From JBECKX01 sp964468475 (GTDB lineage: Bacteria > Zixibacteria > MSB-5A5 > CAIYYT01): a DNA stretch of 64,000 nt. The notes beneath the pieces were generated by a model. It was not told the origin of the DNA and made no database searches. It saw nothing but the letters and a program-made list of their open reading frames with translations. The stretch spans positions 5,079 to 69,078 of the forward strand of contig CAYXUL010000009.1 of the NCBI GenBank assembly GCA_964468475.1. The letters are read 5' to 3'. This document shows, piece by piece, positions 17,620-26,560 of this stretch. How positions within the stretch are numbered: position 1 is the first letter of the stretch; each line of letters begins with the position of its first letter. The translations under genes were made by a program, and so were the position numbers.

Positions 17620-18722
17620 TCCAGACTGTCAGCTATCTCACTCTCCCGACCCGGAGTGCCAATCAGGAACCCTCCCAGGTTGAGAGTATATTCCACATCG
17701 TTGCGCAACTCCGCCCACTCACGGCCGTTGCCGTTGTCAGCGCTTAATTGCAGTTCGTTTATGACGAGTTCTGGAAATTTCGAACCAAAGGCGAACGTGG
17801 TATCAAAGGCATCATTGCCGTGAAAATCATCATCAGGTAATTGGACAAGCAGCGATATGCGGCCGCTGGCGACATGAAGGGAGGAATTCAGCGAGTACTT
17901 CTCTCCCGGATTCAGATCGGGAAGTAGCACGCTCCAGACCGAATCGGCTTCCGTGAACCTATGATTATGATCCCTGTCGAGAACTATCTGTAGAGCCGCT
18001 CCATTCGCGGCAATGAGGCCATGATTGCTTACAGTCGCATATAGGCTAATGTCTCCAGCCAACTCGTCTGTCAGTTTAGTTTGAACACTATCCAACGCGA
18101 TTCCGAGATCATGGGGAGGAGCTAAAATCGAGTTGCTTCGTCCCGGAGTTGAGCCAGTTTCAGCAGTGCACTCGCCAAAGTTGCCCGCGATCTGATCAAT
18201 GTATGGATTCCGGCGTTCCCAGCTTACGCCGTCCGGAGGTGACGAACTCCATGAGACTCGTTCGACAACCTCCTGCGCAAGATCAATTATCTCGATTGAA
18301 TCACTGGAGTTTCGCAGCGACATCTTCGCCTCAACAACCGGGAAATCCTCCTTGGCCGCATCCCCCCACACGCCGCTGCCATCACCCCACCACGATTCGA
18401 ATGAGGGTGTGCCGGAATCATCGGTGAGCTTTCGCGCGAGAATGACATACCCTCCGCCACGAACCGTCAACGATTCAAAGCCGGTTGTGTCCTCACCTTC
18501 TACAAGTTTGTAGTTCGCCAGATTTTCATCATCGTTACCTCGATTGAAGAGTTCAATCCATTCGAGGCTGGTGTAGCTACTGGGCTCGTTGATCATCACC
18601 TCGTTGATCACCAGTTGCTGTGCTTTGGCTAGTGCGGGACAAAACAGGATGATAGCAACTAGAAGTCGCGCGATCAAACACGATCGGAACGTGCTCAGTT
18701 TGCAATCGCTAGTAATGAACAT
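17620..18722 (-). CDS. Lamin-tail-domain secreted protein, N-terminal part (cut by assembly gap)
   Basis: The first about 367 residues start with a long signal peptide (LIARLLVAIILFCPALAKAQ, about 17-36). A lamin-tail (LTD) domain follows (LVINEVMINEPSSYTSLEWI ... LANYKLVEGEDT ... GGYVILARKL ... WERRNPYID). Next come a CARDB-like beta domain (about 200-300) and the start of a second LTD (PELVINELQLSADNGNGREW). LTD domains occur on exported proteins of many FCB bacteria, often with nucleases or sorting tails; no catalytic domain is visible in the sequenced part. The ATG overlaps the end of the barrel gene at 18709 by 14 bp, so the two are in one operon. Confidence 0.8.
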
Positions 18723-20310
18723 CTGCCTCAGCTCTCACCTCCCAATCTCGCCAGCGGGCTTCAGCGCGATAGTAGCGTGATTTGCACCTGAATGTCAGAT
18801 CTACCCAATTTGTCTGCCGAACATTCTGCTCGAGATAGACGGCCAGGTAATCGTCGCCCCTGCGCCGTGAATCGGGATCGTAGTAGTAGCTTCCTATTCC
18901 TCCTCTGATGTTGCGACTGATCGCACCCTTCCAGTCACATTGGAGTCGCAACGGATACTTTGGGCTGCTGCCGGAGCGGCGCTCCTCCCAGCGTGAGTAG
19001 AAGCGCACCTCCTGTTTTTCCTGTAGATCGAGTCGAAATGTCGTAGAAATCAGCCTGCGCTGATCTGCAATACGATTCGTCAGATCGAAATCCTCCCAGA
19101 TCCCGCGCAAGCTGACTTCCTTCAGGAAACCGCCCCTCCTTGAAAACTTCACCAGGCCACGAGCAGCCACGCACTGGCGATCATCAATCCGATTCCGCCA
19201 GCGCACTACATCGCCCTGAACCATCATATTCTTGCCGGCCTTGTAGCGACTGGAGAGCGCAATTCCAATCCGCCCGCTCCTCTTGTCGCTGTAGGAGAAA
19301 TCGAAATCATTTAGCTCAATCTGTTCATAATCGGAATACGCATAACCGCCTGACTGGGGATTTCGGTACTGCGTCGAGTAAGAAAGAAGTAGCAGTTGCT
19401 GGCGAAGGACGGCGCCACTGCCACTACTCTCTATCGAATAGAGGTGCGCACTGCCACCGCCAAGCTCAAATGAGGATTCTCCGGCAAGTTTAACTGCTCC
19501 GTACTTGATCGCAAAAGCGGGTGCCAGGAAATTTGCGCGGTGTGAGTTGCCATGTCGGTCCCCTATTTGCTGATGCAGAAAGATCAAGCCGGTCTCAGCC
19601 GCGCTGAAGTCAACGGCAACCATCCCACCCGCGGAGCGTCGATAGTAGTCTGCTCCTTCAAGCTGAGAAGCGAATAAACTGAAGCTGGTGTTCTTCTGAT
19701 CGAGCTTGATCAGGATCCCGTTTTCCCTGTTCTTGACAGGAAGCAGAAAAGACTGCCCCAGAGTGCCGTTGTCTCTCAACTTCGAGGTGAATGGTGAATT
19801 TCCTATGGTTACCCCCTGCCCCAGCTTCAGGCTGTAACTTCCAAGCGTGACCTGGCGTCCACCACGCCGGTAGTCTACGTATCGTGAGCGGATGATCTCA
19901 CCTCCAGATTCATTCCGCTCCAGTGATAATTCACTTTTCCAGCCGTTACGTTGATACCGCAGCCGGTCGTAGCGGCGAATGCCGTAGTCAGCGTCAAGGT
20001 CCTGAATCAGCGTAGCTCGATATCTCAGGCCAAATTCCTCTCGCCGCTGCGGCTGTTCTTGAAACTCTGCCTTATCAACCAGTCTGATGTCTAGATAGTC
20101 CGTTGAATCGGGAAGTGCTCCCGACAGAAATGCCCCCACTAAAATGTCGTACTCGGTCTCGGAGATATCACCTTCCTCAAGAGCCAGATCGAGTTCTTCC
20201 AGACTCGTGTAGCTCTGATCACCAAACCAGACTGCAACTGCGTAGCTGCTCACCGAACTCGCAAGCACAACTGCACCTGTGAGCATGAGAATGCGGGCAA
20301 ATACTTTCAT
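18709..20310 (-). CDS. Predicted outer-membrane beta-barrel protein of unknown function
   Basis: This 533-residue protein has a signal peptide (ILMLTGAVVLASSVSSYAVA, about 7-26). A short helical, acidic N-terminal region follows (SLEELDLALEEGDISETEYD), then about 400 residues of alternating amphipathic strands rich in Arg, Tyr, Ser and Gly (LGSYSLKLGQGVTIGNSPF). I do not recognise a family. Similar proteins in FCB genomes pair a helical HhH-like N-terminus with a barrel. It is the first gene of a three-gene operon with the lamin-tail protein and the PorV-like barrel. It could be the export partner or surface anchor of the lamin-tail protein, but this is inference from order alone. Confidence 0.65.
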   Translation of the reverse strand: MKVFARILMLTGAVVLASSVSSYAVAVWFGDQSYTSLEELDLALEEGDISETEYDILVGAFLSGALPDSTDYLDIRLVDKAEFQEQPQRREEFGLRYRATLIQDLDADYGIRRYDRLRYQRNGWKSELSLERNESGGEIIRSRYVDYRRGGRQVTLGSYSLKLGQGVTIGNSPFTSKLRDNGTLGQSFLLPVKNRENGILIKLDQKNTSFSLFASQLEGADYYRRSAGGMVAVDFSAAETGLIFLHQQIGDRHGNSHRANFLAPAFAIKYGAVKLAGESSFELGGGSAHLYSIESSGSGAVLRQQLLLLSYSTQYRNPQSGGYAYSDYEQIELNDFDFSYSDKRSGRIGIALSSRYKAGKNMMVQGDVVRWRNRIDDRQCVAARGLVKFSRRGGFLKEVSLRGIWEDFDLTNRIADQRRLISTTFRLDLQEKQEVRFYSRWEERRSGSSPKYPLRLQCDWKGAISRNIRGGIGSYYYDPDSRRRGDDYLAVYLEQNVRQTNWVDLTFRCKSRYYRAEARWRDWEVRAEADVHY

Positions 20311-20348
20311 CCCTTTGCTTCAACTCAAATGTCGTTAAATCGATTACT

Positions 20349-21785
20349 TCAACTTATCCCGTACTTTTTCAACTTGCGGTAGAGCGTTCGCTCACCGATC
20401 CCCAACATTTCTGCCGCTTTCTTGCGGTTTCCACCGACCCGATAAAGTGTCTCCCTGATCATGTTTTCTTCCATACTTTCGAGATCGCCTGAGTCAGACC
20501 GGACCGGTGGTGAAGATAATCGATGATTACCCGCTTTGTCAAGCGGTTCACCGAGCCGTTCAGTCAGTATCCGCTTCATGTCGACAATCTCGTTTGCCAG
20601 ATTCAGCAAAGCTTGATAGATTAGCCGATAACCTGATTCTTCCGAGCGAATACCTGTCACGACCGGAAGTGACTTATCGGCAACACCTTCCTGATCGAGC
20701 AACTGCGAAACCGTATCGCGATTGACTTCACCCTCCTTGATGGTCACAATCAATCGCTGCAGGAAATTTGTCAACTCACGCACGTTGCCCGGCCAGCCGT
20801 AGCGCAGCAACAAATCGGTCGCGTCGGGCGTAAATTCAACCGCCACTCCCTGCTCTCCCAGATAGTGCGCAATGATCGGCAGGATATCCTCCGGGCGCTC
20901 TGATAACCGCTTCATCCGAATTGCTATCACTCCGAGGCGATAGTAGAGGTCGGCGCGAAAATTCCCGGCATCAACTTCGCGCTGCAGATCACGGTTGGTA
21001 GCCGCGAGGAACCGCACATCCACCTCAACCGGTTTTTGACCTCCGACCGGGATGAAGCTGCGTGTGTCGATAGCGCGCAGCAGTTTCGCCTGCAGGCGGG
21101 GATGCATCTCCCCAATTTCATCGAGAAAAAGTGTCCCCTTATCCGCTTCCCGAATCAGCCCGGCGCGCTTGGTTTCGGCACCCGTAAAAGCGCCCTTTTC
21201 ATGACCGAAGAGTTCCGACTCCAGCAGCGACTCGGGTATCGAGGCGCAATTTATCGAGACGAACTGCTGCTTAATTCTGCGCGAGTTCGCATGCACCGCT
21301 TTCGCGACCAGCTCTTTTCCGCTTCCTGAGGGGCCGGTGATCAAAACTGAGATATCGGTTGGAGCAACTTCGATGATCCGCCGCGCTGCGTCACGAAGAT
21401 TGTCGGAATGCCCGCACAAGCCCGCCCGATCAAGCAGGAGTCGAATCTCGATCGCATTGCGAATTGCTGCCGCCACATCATTGACCGATGCACCTTGATC
21501 AAGCTGGTAGTCAACAACCACCTTCTTTTCGGCCACACTTGCACCCATCGCAATAATATCCACCAGGGGAGCAACGCGGTTCAGTCGCCTGAGGAGAGGC
21601 AGTGCCTCATTGCCAAGCCAGTGGGCTTCGACCAGAACCAGGTGGATTTCGCCCTTTACCGCGACATTGAGCAAATCATGTGGCTGATGAACGAACTCGA
21701 TTTCGGCAAGACCCTGCTTCTCGACTTGCAGCGCCGCCTCTCGCAAAATCTGTGATTCTTCCGGAAGAGCAATTCTGAACGCCAT
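20349..21785 (-). CDS. Sigma-54-dependent transcriptional activator with degenerate receiver
   Basis: The 478-residue protein (MAFRIALPEE...) has an N-terminal receiver-like domain (1-115), an AAA+ sigma-54 interaction domain and a C-terminal Fis-type helix-turn-helix. Walker A GPSGSGKE is at 151-158, the GAFTGA loop at 198-203 is intact, Walker B reads GTLFLDEIGE, and the C-terminus has NRKKAAEMLGIGERTLYRKL. In the receiver, the strand that normally ends in the phospho-acceptor Asp reads HLVLVEAHW, with Glu at residue 53, and no conserved Lys is seen, so it is probably not phosphorylated. The start at 21785 lies 4 bp after the rnr stop and has an AAGGG SD; an earlier in-frame ATG at 21854 would overlap rnr. 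The targets are unknown. Confidence 0.88.
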   Translation of the reverse strand: MAFRIALPEESQILREAALQVEKQGLAEIEFVHQPHDLLNVAVKGEIHLVLVEAHWLGNEALPLLRRLNRVAPLVDIIAMGASVAEKKVVVDYQLDQGASVNDVAAAIRNAIEIRLLLDRAGLCGHSDNLRDAARRIIEVAPTDISVLITGPSGSGKELVAKAVHANSRRIKQQFVSINCASIPESLLESELFGHEKGAFTGAETKRAGLIREADKGTLFLDEIGEMHPRLQAKLLRAIDTRSFIPVGGQKPVEVDVRFLAATNRDLQREVDAGNFRADLYYRLGVIAIRMKRLSERPEDILPIIAHYLGEQGVAVEFTPDATDLLLRYGWPGNVRELTNFLQRLIVTIKEGEVNRDTVSQLLDQEGVADKSLPVVTGIRSEESGYRLIYQALLNLANEIVDMKRILTERLGEPLDKAGNHRLSSPPVRSDSGDLESMEENMIRETLYRVGGNRKKAAEMLGIGERTLYRKLKKYGIS

Positions 21786-21789
21786 ACCC

Positions 21790-23967
21790 TTACTTCCGTT
21801 TTCGCTGTCTACCTTTTTTCTTTTTGCGGCTTCCTTCAGATGTTTTACCGCCATTGCCGCTCACGAGTCGCAGGTCTATCTCACCATTCTCGATGCTGAC
21901 GCTGATCACCTGCACCGTCACCTTCCCGCCGAGGTGCAGTTTGACCCCGGTCCTGCGCCCGATAATCACGTGCTTGTCAACGTCAGCGTGAAAGTAATCA
22001 TTTTCAATCGATGACAGCCGCACCATTCCTTCGGCGCCAATGTCGATGATGCGCACGAAGAACCCGAAACGCAGCATGCCGCTAATCACGCCCTCGAAAA
22101 TGTCACCGAGGTGCCGTGACATGAACTCGGCCTGCTTGATGGAAATTGTCTCGCGCTCCGCTTCCATTATCACCAGCTCCTGCTCGGAGCAATGCTTGCC
22201 GACTCGGGTCAGGCTGCTCTTGAGACTGCCATATTGTGCTTTCCGGAGTTGCCTGTTCAGGTGCAGCTTTAGTATGCGATGAACCATCAGGTCTGGATAG
22301 CGCCTGATAGGAGACGTGAAATGGAGATATGATGAAAACGCCAACCCGAAATGACCGATGTTGTCCGGTTGGTAACGCGCCTTCTGCATTGAGCGCACCA
22401 GTACTTCATTGAGGATGTCGGCATCCTCGTGATCTTTAACCTTGTGAAGAAAATCGGAGATGTTCTTCGGTTTCGGCGGTGACCCAAACGAAACTGTGTG
22501 TCCGAAGTTCTCTGCGAACTCCTGGAAATCGCGCAGCTTATCCTCATCGGGTGGCGGGTGAACACGATACAGACTCGGCATGCCGCGAGTGAGCATGTAG
22601 CGAGCTACCTGCTGGTTGGCCATTAGCATGAATTCCTCTATCAAGCGGTGGGCCAGCTTGCGTTGGCGGCGTTCGATTTTTTCAACGATCCCGTTATCGC
22701 CGACAAACACCTTATACTCCGGCAATTCGAAATCAATCGCGCCCGCGTCGAGCCTGCGCTTGATCAGCTTGCGCGCCAGGTCAGCCATCTCCTCCAGTTT
22801 GCGGCCCACGCGCTTCTGCTTTTCGAAACCGCGTCCAGTATCCAAATAGTGCTGCACCTGGTCATAGCTCAGCTTTGCCTGCGAACAGATTATCGATTCC
22901 TTGATTTCCGAGTTCAGGGGCTTGCCCGATTTATCGAGATCGATAAATATCGACATCGCCAACCGGGCCTCCTTCTCGCGAAGTGAGCAAAGATTGTTGG
23001 ACAACCTCTCCGGCAGCATCGGCAGCACGCGGTCGACCAGGTACGCCGACGCCGTCCGTGAGCGCGCCTCCTTGTCGAGGCGTGATTTATCCTGCACGTA
23101 GTGACTGACATCGGCAATGTGCACCCCGAGTTGGTAGCCCCTTGCAGTCACCTCAAGGGAAACCGCGTCATCATGATCTTTGGCATCTTCCGGATCGATG
23201 GTGAAAAGAATCTTGCGGCGCAGATCTACCCGACGTCTGATTTCAGCAGCGGGAATTTCCGTGGGAAAATCTTCAGCTTCCTTCTCGACCGCCGGAGGAA
23301 ATTTGGTGGGAAGATTGAAGGTATGGATTACACTGAGAACATCAACGTTGGGATCACCTGTCATCCCCAGGATTTCAATGATCCTGCCGCGTGGAACATC
23401 GTTGGGGTTGCTCCACTCCTGCAGTGCCACTACCACCTTGACGCCATTGCGCAAATCAAATTGCCTGTCTCGCGGCAGTTCGACATCTATCTCAATATTG
23501 AGACGCGGATTGTCGGGGACGACGAAGCGGTGGAAACGACTCTCGAAGTACTTTCCGACAACTTGAGTTGTGCGTCGCTCCACAACTTTCACGATCTCAC
23601 CAACCGGTCGGCCGTTGCCGTCGCGACGCAACACATGGACAGCCACTTTATCGCCATCGAGGCCGGTATAGAGTCCGTTGGCACTAATCACGATTTCAGC
23701 GCTCTCATCATCAGGCTGAACGAACGCGCGTCCCGACTTGGTTACGCTCAATTGGCCAACTATTGGCGCCTGCGCGTTAGGTGGTGCCACCCTTCCATGG
23801 CGAAGTCTCCCCAGATCGCCTGCAGCAATCATCCGCTTGATCAGATTCCGGAATTCCGGGTACTCCTTTTCCGGTACACTCATTAGCCGGGATAGCTCGC
23901 GGATTTTGACCGGTCGATAGGAAGGAGAAGCAATAAACTGTAGAATATTCTCTTTCTTTGTCTTCAT
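21790..23967 (-). CDS. rnr: Ribonuclease R
   Basis: RNase R is a processive 3'-5' exoribonuclease that can unwind structured RNA. The 725-residue protein has an N-terminal winged helix (ILQFIASPSYRPVKIRELSR), two cold-shock OB folds, the RNB catalytic domain with the Asp cluster in IDPEDAKDHDDAVSLE (about 257-272) and FTSPIRRYPDLMVHR, an S1 domain near the C-terminus (GDIFEGVISGMLRFGFFVRI), and a basic tail (KTSEGSRKKKKGRQRKRK). The length and domain order are typical. The sigma-54 activator follows 4 bp downstream, suggesting co-expression. Confidence 0.95.
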   Translation of the reverse strand: MKTKKENILQFIASPSYRPVKIRELSRLMSVPEKEYPEFRNLIKRMIAAGDLGRLRHGRVAPPNAQAPIVGQLSVTKSGRAFVQPDDESAEIVISANGLYTGLDGDKVAVHVLRRDGNGRPVGEIVKVVERRTTQVVGKYFESRFHRFVVPDNPRLNIEIDVELPRDRQFDLRNGVKVVVALQEWSNPNDVPRGRIIEILGMTGDPNVDVLSVIHTFNLPTKFPPAVEKEAEDFPTEIPAAEIRRRVDLRRKILFTIDPEDAKDHDDAVSLEVTARGYQLGVHIADVSHYVQDKSRLDKEARSRTASAYLVDRVLPMLPERLSNNLCSLREKEARLAMSIFIDLDKSGKPLNSEIKESIICSQAKLSYDQVQHYLDTGRGFEKQKRVGRKLEEMADLARKLIKRRLDAGAIDFELPEYKVFVGDNGIVEKIERRQRKLAHRLIEEFMLMANQQVARYMLTRGMPSLYRVHPPPDEDKLRDFQEFAENFGHTVSFGSPPKPKNISDFLHKVKDHEDADILNEVLVRSMQKARYQPDNIGHFGLAFSSYLHFTSPIRRYPDLMVHRILKLHLNRQLRKAQYGSLKSSLTRVGKHCSEQELVIMEAERETISIKQAEFMSRHLGDIFEGVISGMLRFGFFVRIIDIGAEGMVRLSSIENDYFHADVDKHVIIGRRTGVKLHLGGKVTVQVISVSIENGEIDLRLVSGNGGKTSEGSRKKKKGRQRKRK

Positions 23968-24011
23968 AATGCCAATGATACGTTGTAAAGTATGTCAGTC
24001 AACAAGAAGAA

Positions 24012-24048
24012 CTGCCATTTTCTTAGATTCGTAGCGCCAAAATGGCAG
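24012..24048 (-). terminator. Inverted repeat, probable terminator of the mreB-macrodomain unit
   Basis: Perfect 10-bp arms (CTGCCATTTT at 24012-24021 and its complement at 24039-24048) enclose a 17-base loop in the 107-bp gap between rnr and the macrodomain gene. Read on the minus strand it follows the macrodomain stop and is succeeded by a moderately T-rich stretch. The T-run is weak, so termination is likely but not certain. Confidence 0.55.
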
Positions 24049-24074
24049 ATTTCTGGTAATTTGAAGGATAGGAT

Positions 24075-24584
24075 TTACAGGTTCAGCAGAGCTCGGTAAA
24101 CTTCAGCCACTCCCGGACCAAAACAGGCGAAGACCACGCGCGCTATTAGAGGGGAAAGCTCCGTTTCCTCGCGGCAGGTTCGTACTGCTATCTGAGCGGC
24201 CTGCTCAAGCGGATAGCGATACGCGCCGGTGCTGATCGCGGGAAATGCAATCGACTTGAGCTCATACTCGCGCGCCAATTCGAAGCTGCGCTTATAGCAG
24301 CCGGCCAGCAACTGACCTTCCCCAAAATTGCCACCTTGCCACACCGGCCCTACGGCATGGATTACATGGTGCGCCTTCAGATTGAATCCGGGAGTAATTT
24401 TGGCGTCGCCTGTCTCGCAGCCGTTCAGTTTCCGGCAAGCTTCCTTGAGTTGAGGCCCGGCAGCGCGATGGATAGCGCCATCAACTCCACCACCTCCGAG
24501 AAGCGATTTATTTGCGGCGTTGACGATTGCTTCGACGTCAAGGTCCGTGATAGAACCCGCGTAGATTTCGAACTGTGCGGACAT
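24075..24584 (-). CDS. Macrodomain protein (O-acetyl-ADP-ribose deacetylase-like)
   Basis: This single-domain 169-residue macrodomain has the hallmarks of the MacroD/YmdB type: IVNAANKSLLGGGGVDGAIH at about 20-39 (adenine/ribose-binding loop with Asn and GGGGVDGAI) and AFPAISTGAYRYPLEQAA at about 113-130 (diphosphate loop). Such enzymes hydrolyse O-acetyl-ADP-ribose or remove mono-ADP-ribose from proteins. It lies 27 bp downstream of mreB on the same strand. No ADP-ribosyltransferase is visible nearby, so a toxin-antitoxin role is not supported. Confidence 0.92.
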   Translation of the reverse strand: MSAQFEIYAGSITDLDVEAIVNAANKSLLGGGGVDGAIHRAAGPQLKEACRKLNGCETGDAKITPGFNLKAHHVIHAVGPVWQGGNFGEGQLLAGCYKRSFELAREYELKSIAFPAISTGAYRYPLEQAAQIAVRTCREETELSPLIARVVFACFGPGVAEVYRALLNL

Positions 24585-24611
24585 AATATCAGCTTGAATT
24601 AGAAGGCAGAG

Positions 24612-25640
24612 TTAATCACGCCGACTGCGGATCAGTACCTTGGAATACTTGTGCATATTCTCCAGCACAAAGCCGGTGCCACGTGCGACGCAGGTAAGGG
24701 GATCATCCGCGACAATCACCGGCAGATTCGTTTCATGGCGAATTCGCTTGTCCAGACCGCGCAGCAGCGCGCCGCCACCCGTAAGGACGATGCCGCGATC
24801 GAGAATATCGGAGGCTAACTCCGGCGGGGTCTGTTCGAGCGAAAGCTTGACTGCCTCGATGATCGACGAGATCGGCTCCTCCAATGCTTCACGAACTTGA
24901 GCGGATGAGATCTTGATATTTTTCGGGACTCCGGCTACCAGGTCGCGCCCCTTGATCTCCAGCGATTCCTCACGCTCCAATTCAAAAGCAGAGCCGATTT
25001 TCATCTTGATGTCTTCTGCAGTAAGTTCGCCGATCAACAGGTTGTAGTTCTTCTTGAGGTAGGTGACAATCGCCTCATTCATTTCGTCGCCGGCGATGCG
25101 AATTGAAGTGTTGTTCACTATGCCGTTGAGGGCGATGACAGCGATTTCGGAAGTACCGCCGCCGATGTCGATGATCATGATTCCTGATGGTTGATCGACC
25201 GGCAGCCCTACTCCGATCGCGGCTGCCATCGGCTCCTGAATCAGGAAGACATCGCGCGCGCCGGCATTCTCCGCCGAGTCACGTACCGCTCGCTTTTCGA
25301 CCTCCGTTATGCCTGAAGGAACACAAATGACTATGCGCGGCTTCATCAGGAACTTGTGACGTACCACGCGCTTAATGAAATCAGAAAGCAGCCGCTCAGT
25401 GATTTCGAAGTCGGCGATCACACCGTCTTTTAGGGGGCGGATGGCAGTGATCTCACCGGGCGTTCGCCCCAGCATGCGCCGTGCGTCCGCACCGATCGCC
25501 AGGATTTTGCCCGTAGCGACCTCGATCGCAACCACAGAGGGCTCGTTGAGAACAATACCCTGCCCGCGAACAAACACCAAAGTGTTTGCCGTCCCCAGAT
25601 CGATTCCGATGTCATTCGAAAATCGCGCAAATATAGACAT
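24612..25640 (-). CDS. mreB: Rod-shape-determining actin homologue MreB
   Basis: MreB polymerises beneath the inner membrane and guides peptidoglycan synthesis along the cell sides. The 342-residue protein has the phosphate 1 motif GIDLGTANTLVFVRG (about 12-26), the MreB-specific IVLNEPSVVAIE, the phosphate 2 motif IMIIDIGGGTSEIAVIALNG and the adenosine motif VLTGGGALLRGLDKRI. All are intact and of normal length. The usual partners mreC and mreD are not next to it: a macrodomain gene lies downstream and an amidase gene upstream. Confidence 0.96.
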   Translation of the reverse strand: MSIFARFSNDIGIDLGTANTLVFVRGQGIVLNEPSVVAIEVATGKILAIGADARRMLGRTPGEITAIRPLKDGVIADFEITERLLSDFIKRVVRHKFLMKPRIVICVPSGITEVEKRAVRDSAENAGARDVFLIQEPMAAAIGVGLPVDQPSGIMIIDIGGGTSEIAVIALNGIVNNTSIRIAGDEMNEAIVTYLKKNYNLLIGELTAEDIKMKIGSAFELEREESLEIKGRDLVAGVPKNIKISSAQVREALEEPISSIIEAVKLSLEQTPPELASDILDRGIVLTGGGALLRGLDKRIRHETNLPVIVADDPLTCVARGTGFVLENMHKYSKVLIRSRRD

Positions 25641-25771
25641 GCGTCACTGTCCCAGTCTCATTGCCAAACTATCCACACTGTCCGGTCGGGCCTGCCTAAG
25701 TGCGGCAAACTTAGTAAGTTTTATCGGCGCGTCAAAGAAAATATTTGCGTCACAGAGGCGTAAATGGAAGG

Positions 25772-26545
25772 CTAAGATCGACTTTTTCGGGAGTGGAAAG
25801 CACGGGCGGCGTCGCAGAAACCGCCAATGAGAGCTTTCGAGACCGGGTCATGAGGCCAGGCTTCCGGATGCCACTGCACCGCCAGCAGGAAGCTCTCCTC
25901 TGCGGAAGCTTCGAGTGCCTCAATCACACCATCGGCTGTGTGCGCTGATGCCGTCAGACCCTTGCCGACCTCCCTGGCTGCCTGATGGTGACAGGTATTC
26001 GTTTCGAATTCAAGTCTGTCAGCCAGCCGATTGAGCAGGCTTCCGGGCATCGCCTTCACGATATGACTGGTTGAAAAATCCAGTTCCCCCAGCTGACTGT
26101 GACTGATCTCATGTTTTCTAGCGACCGGGTGATCATCAAGATCCTGGTAGAGAGTTCCGCCGAAGGCGACATTCAGCATCTGCATCCCACGACAAACGCC
26201 AAGGACAGGAATCCCGCGTTCGTGGGCTCGCCGAATCAGAGCTGCTTCAAAGCTGTCGCGCCGGGGCGGCTGCGGATTGCTGCGGGGATCGATCTCTTCA
26301 CCGTAGAGTTCAGGATTGATATCCTCACCACCCATAATCAACAGTCCATCCACTTTGTCACAGTAATCATCGATAAGATCGTGTCTGAGGGTGCAGGGAA
26401 TGCCTATTGTGAGCACGCCGTACTGCTCCAAAGCCTCGTAGTAGTGTTGCTTGAGGAATTCAAACCTGTAGGCCGGCTTGGTGTGAAGAGCGTGATCTTC
26501 GGGCGTAAGCGCCAGCACCATGCCTATCGTAGTCTTGTTGCTCAA
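25772..26545 (-). CDS. Class I glutamine amidotransferase, C26 family (gamma-glutamyl-GABA hydrolase-like)
   Basis: The 257-residue protein carries the triad of class I amidotransferase hydrolases: nucleophile Cys-118 in PVLGVCRGMQMLNVAFGG, and His/Glu in VQWHPEAWP near residue 225. LLIMGGEDINPELYGEE at about 68-84 is typical of PuuD-type peptidase C26 enzymes, which release glutamate from gamma-glutamyl-GABA or related amides. The substrate cannot be told here. The start is a TTG 15 bp after the stop of the barrel gene at 26561, with GAGG about 10 bp before it, so it probably belongs to the TamB/BamA-like operon. Confidence 0.87.
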   Translation of the reverse strand: MSNKTTIGMVLALTPEDHALHTKPAYRFEFLKQHYYEALEQYGVLTIGIPCTLRHDLIDDYCDKVDGLLIMGGEDINPELYGEEIDPRSNPQPPRRDSFEAALIRRAHERGIPVLGVCRGMQMLNVAFGGTLYQDLDDHPVARKHEISHSQLGELDFSTSHIVKAMPGSLLNRLADRLEFETNTCHHQAAREVGKGLTASAHTADGVIEALEASAEESFLLAVQWHPEAWPHDPVSKALIGGFCDAARAFHSRKSRS

Positions 26546-26560
26546 AATTCGTGCCTCATA

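Noticed and set aside
23101..23886. 261-codon plus-strand ORF opposite rnr
   Set aside because: Antisense to an intact RNase R with RNB motifs; no Shine-Dalgarno or recognisable domain.
24075..24584. Macrodomain gene as an antitoxin (DarG-like)
   Set aside because: It lacks a neighbouring ADP-ribosyltransferase toxin and is a stand-alone MacroD-type domain.
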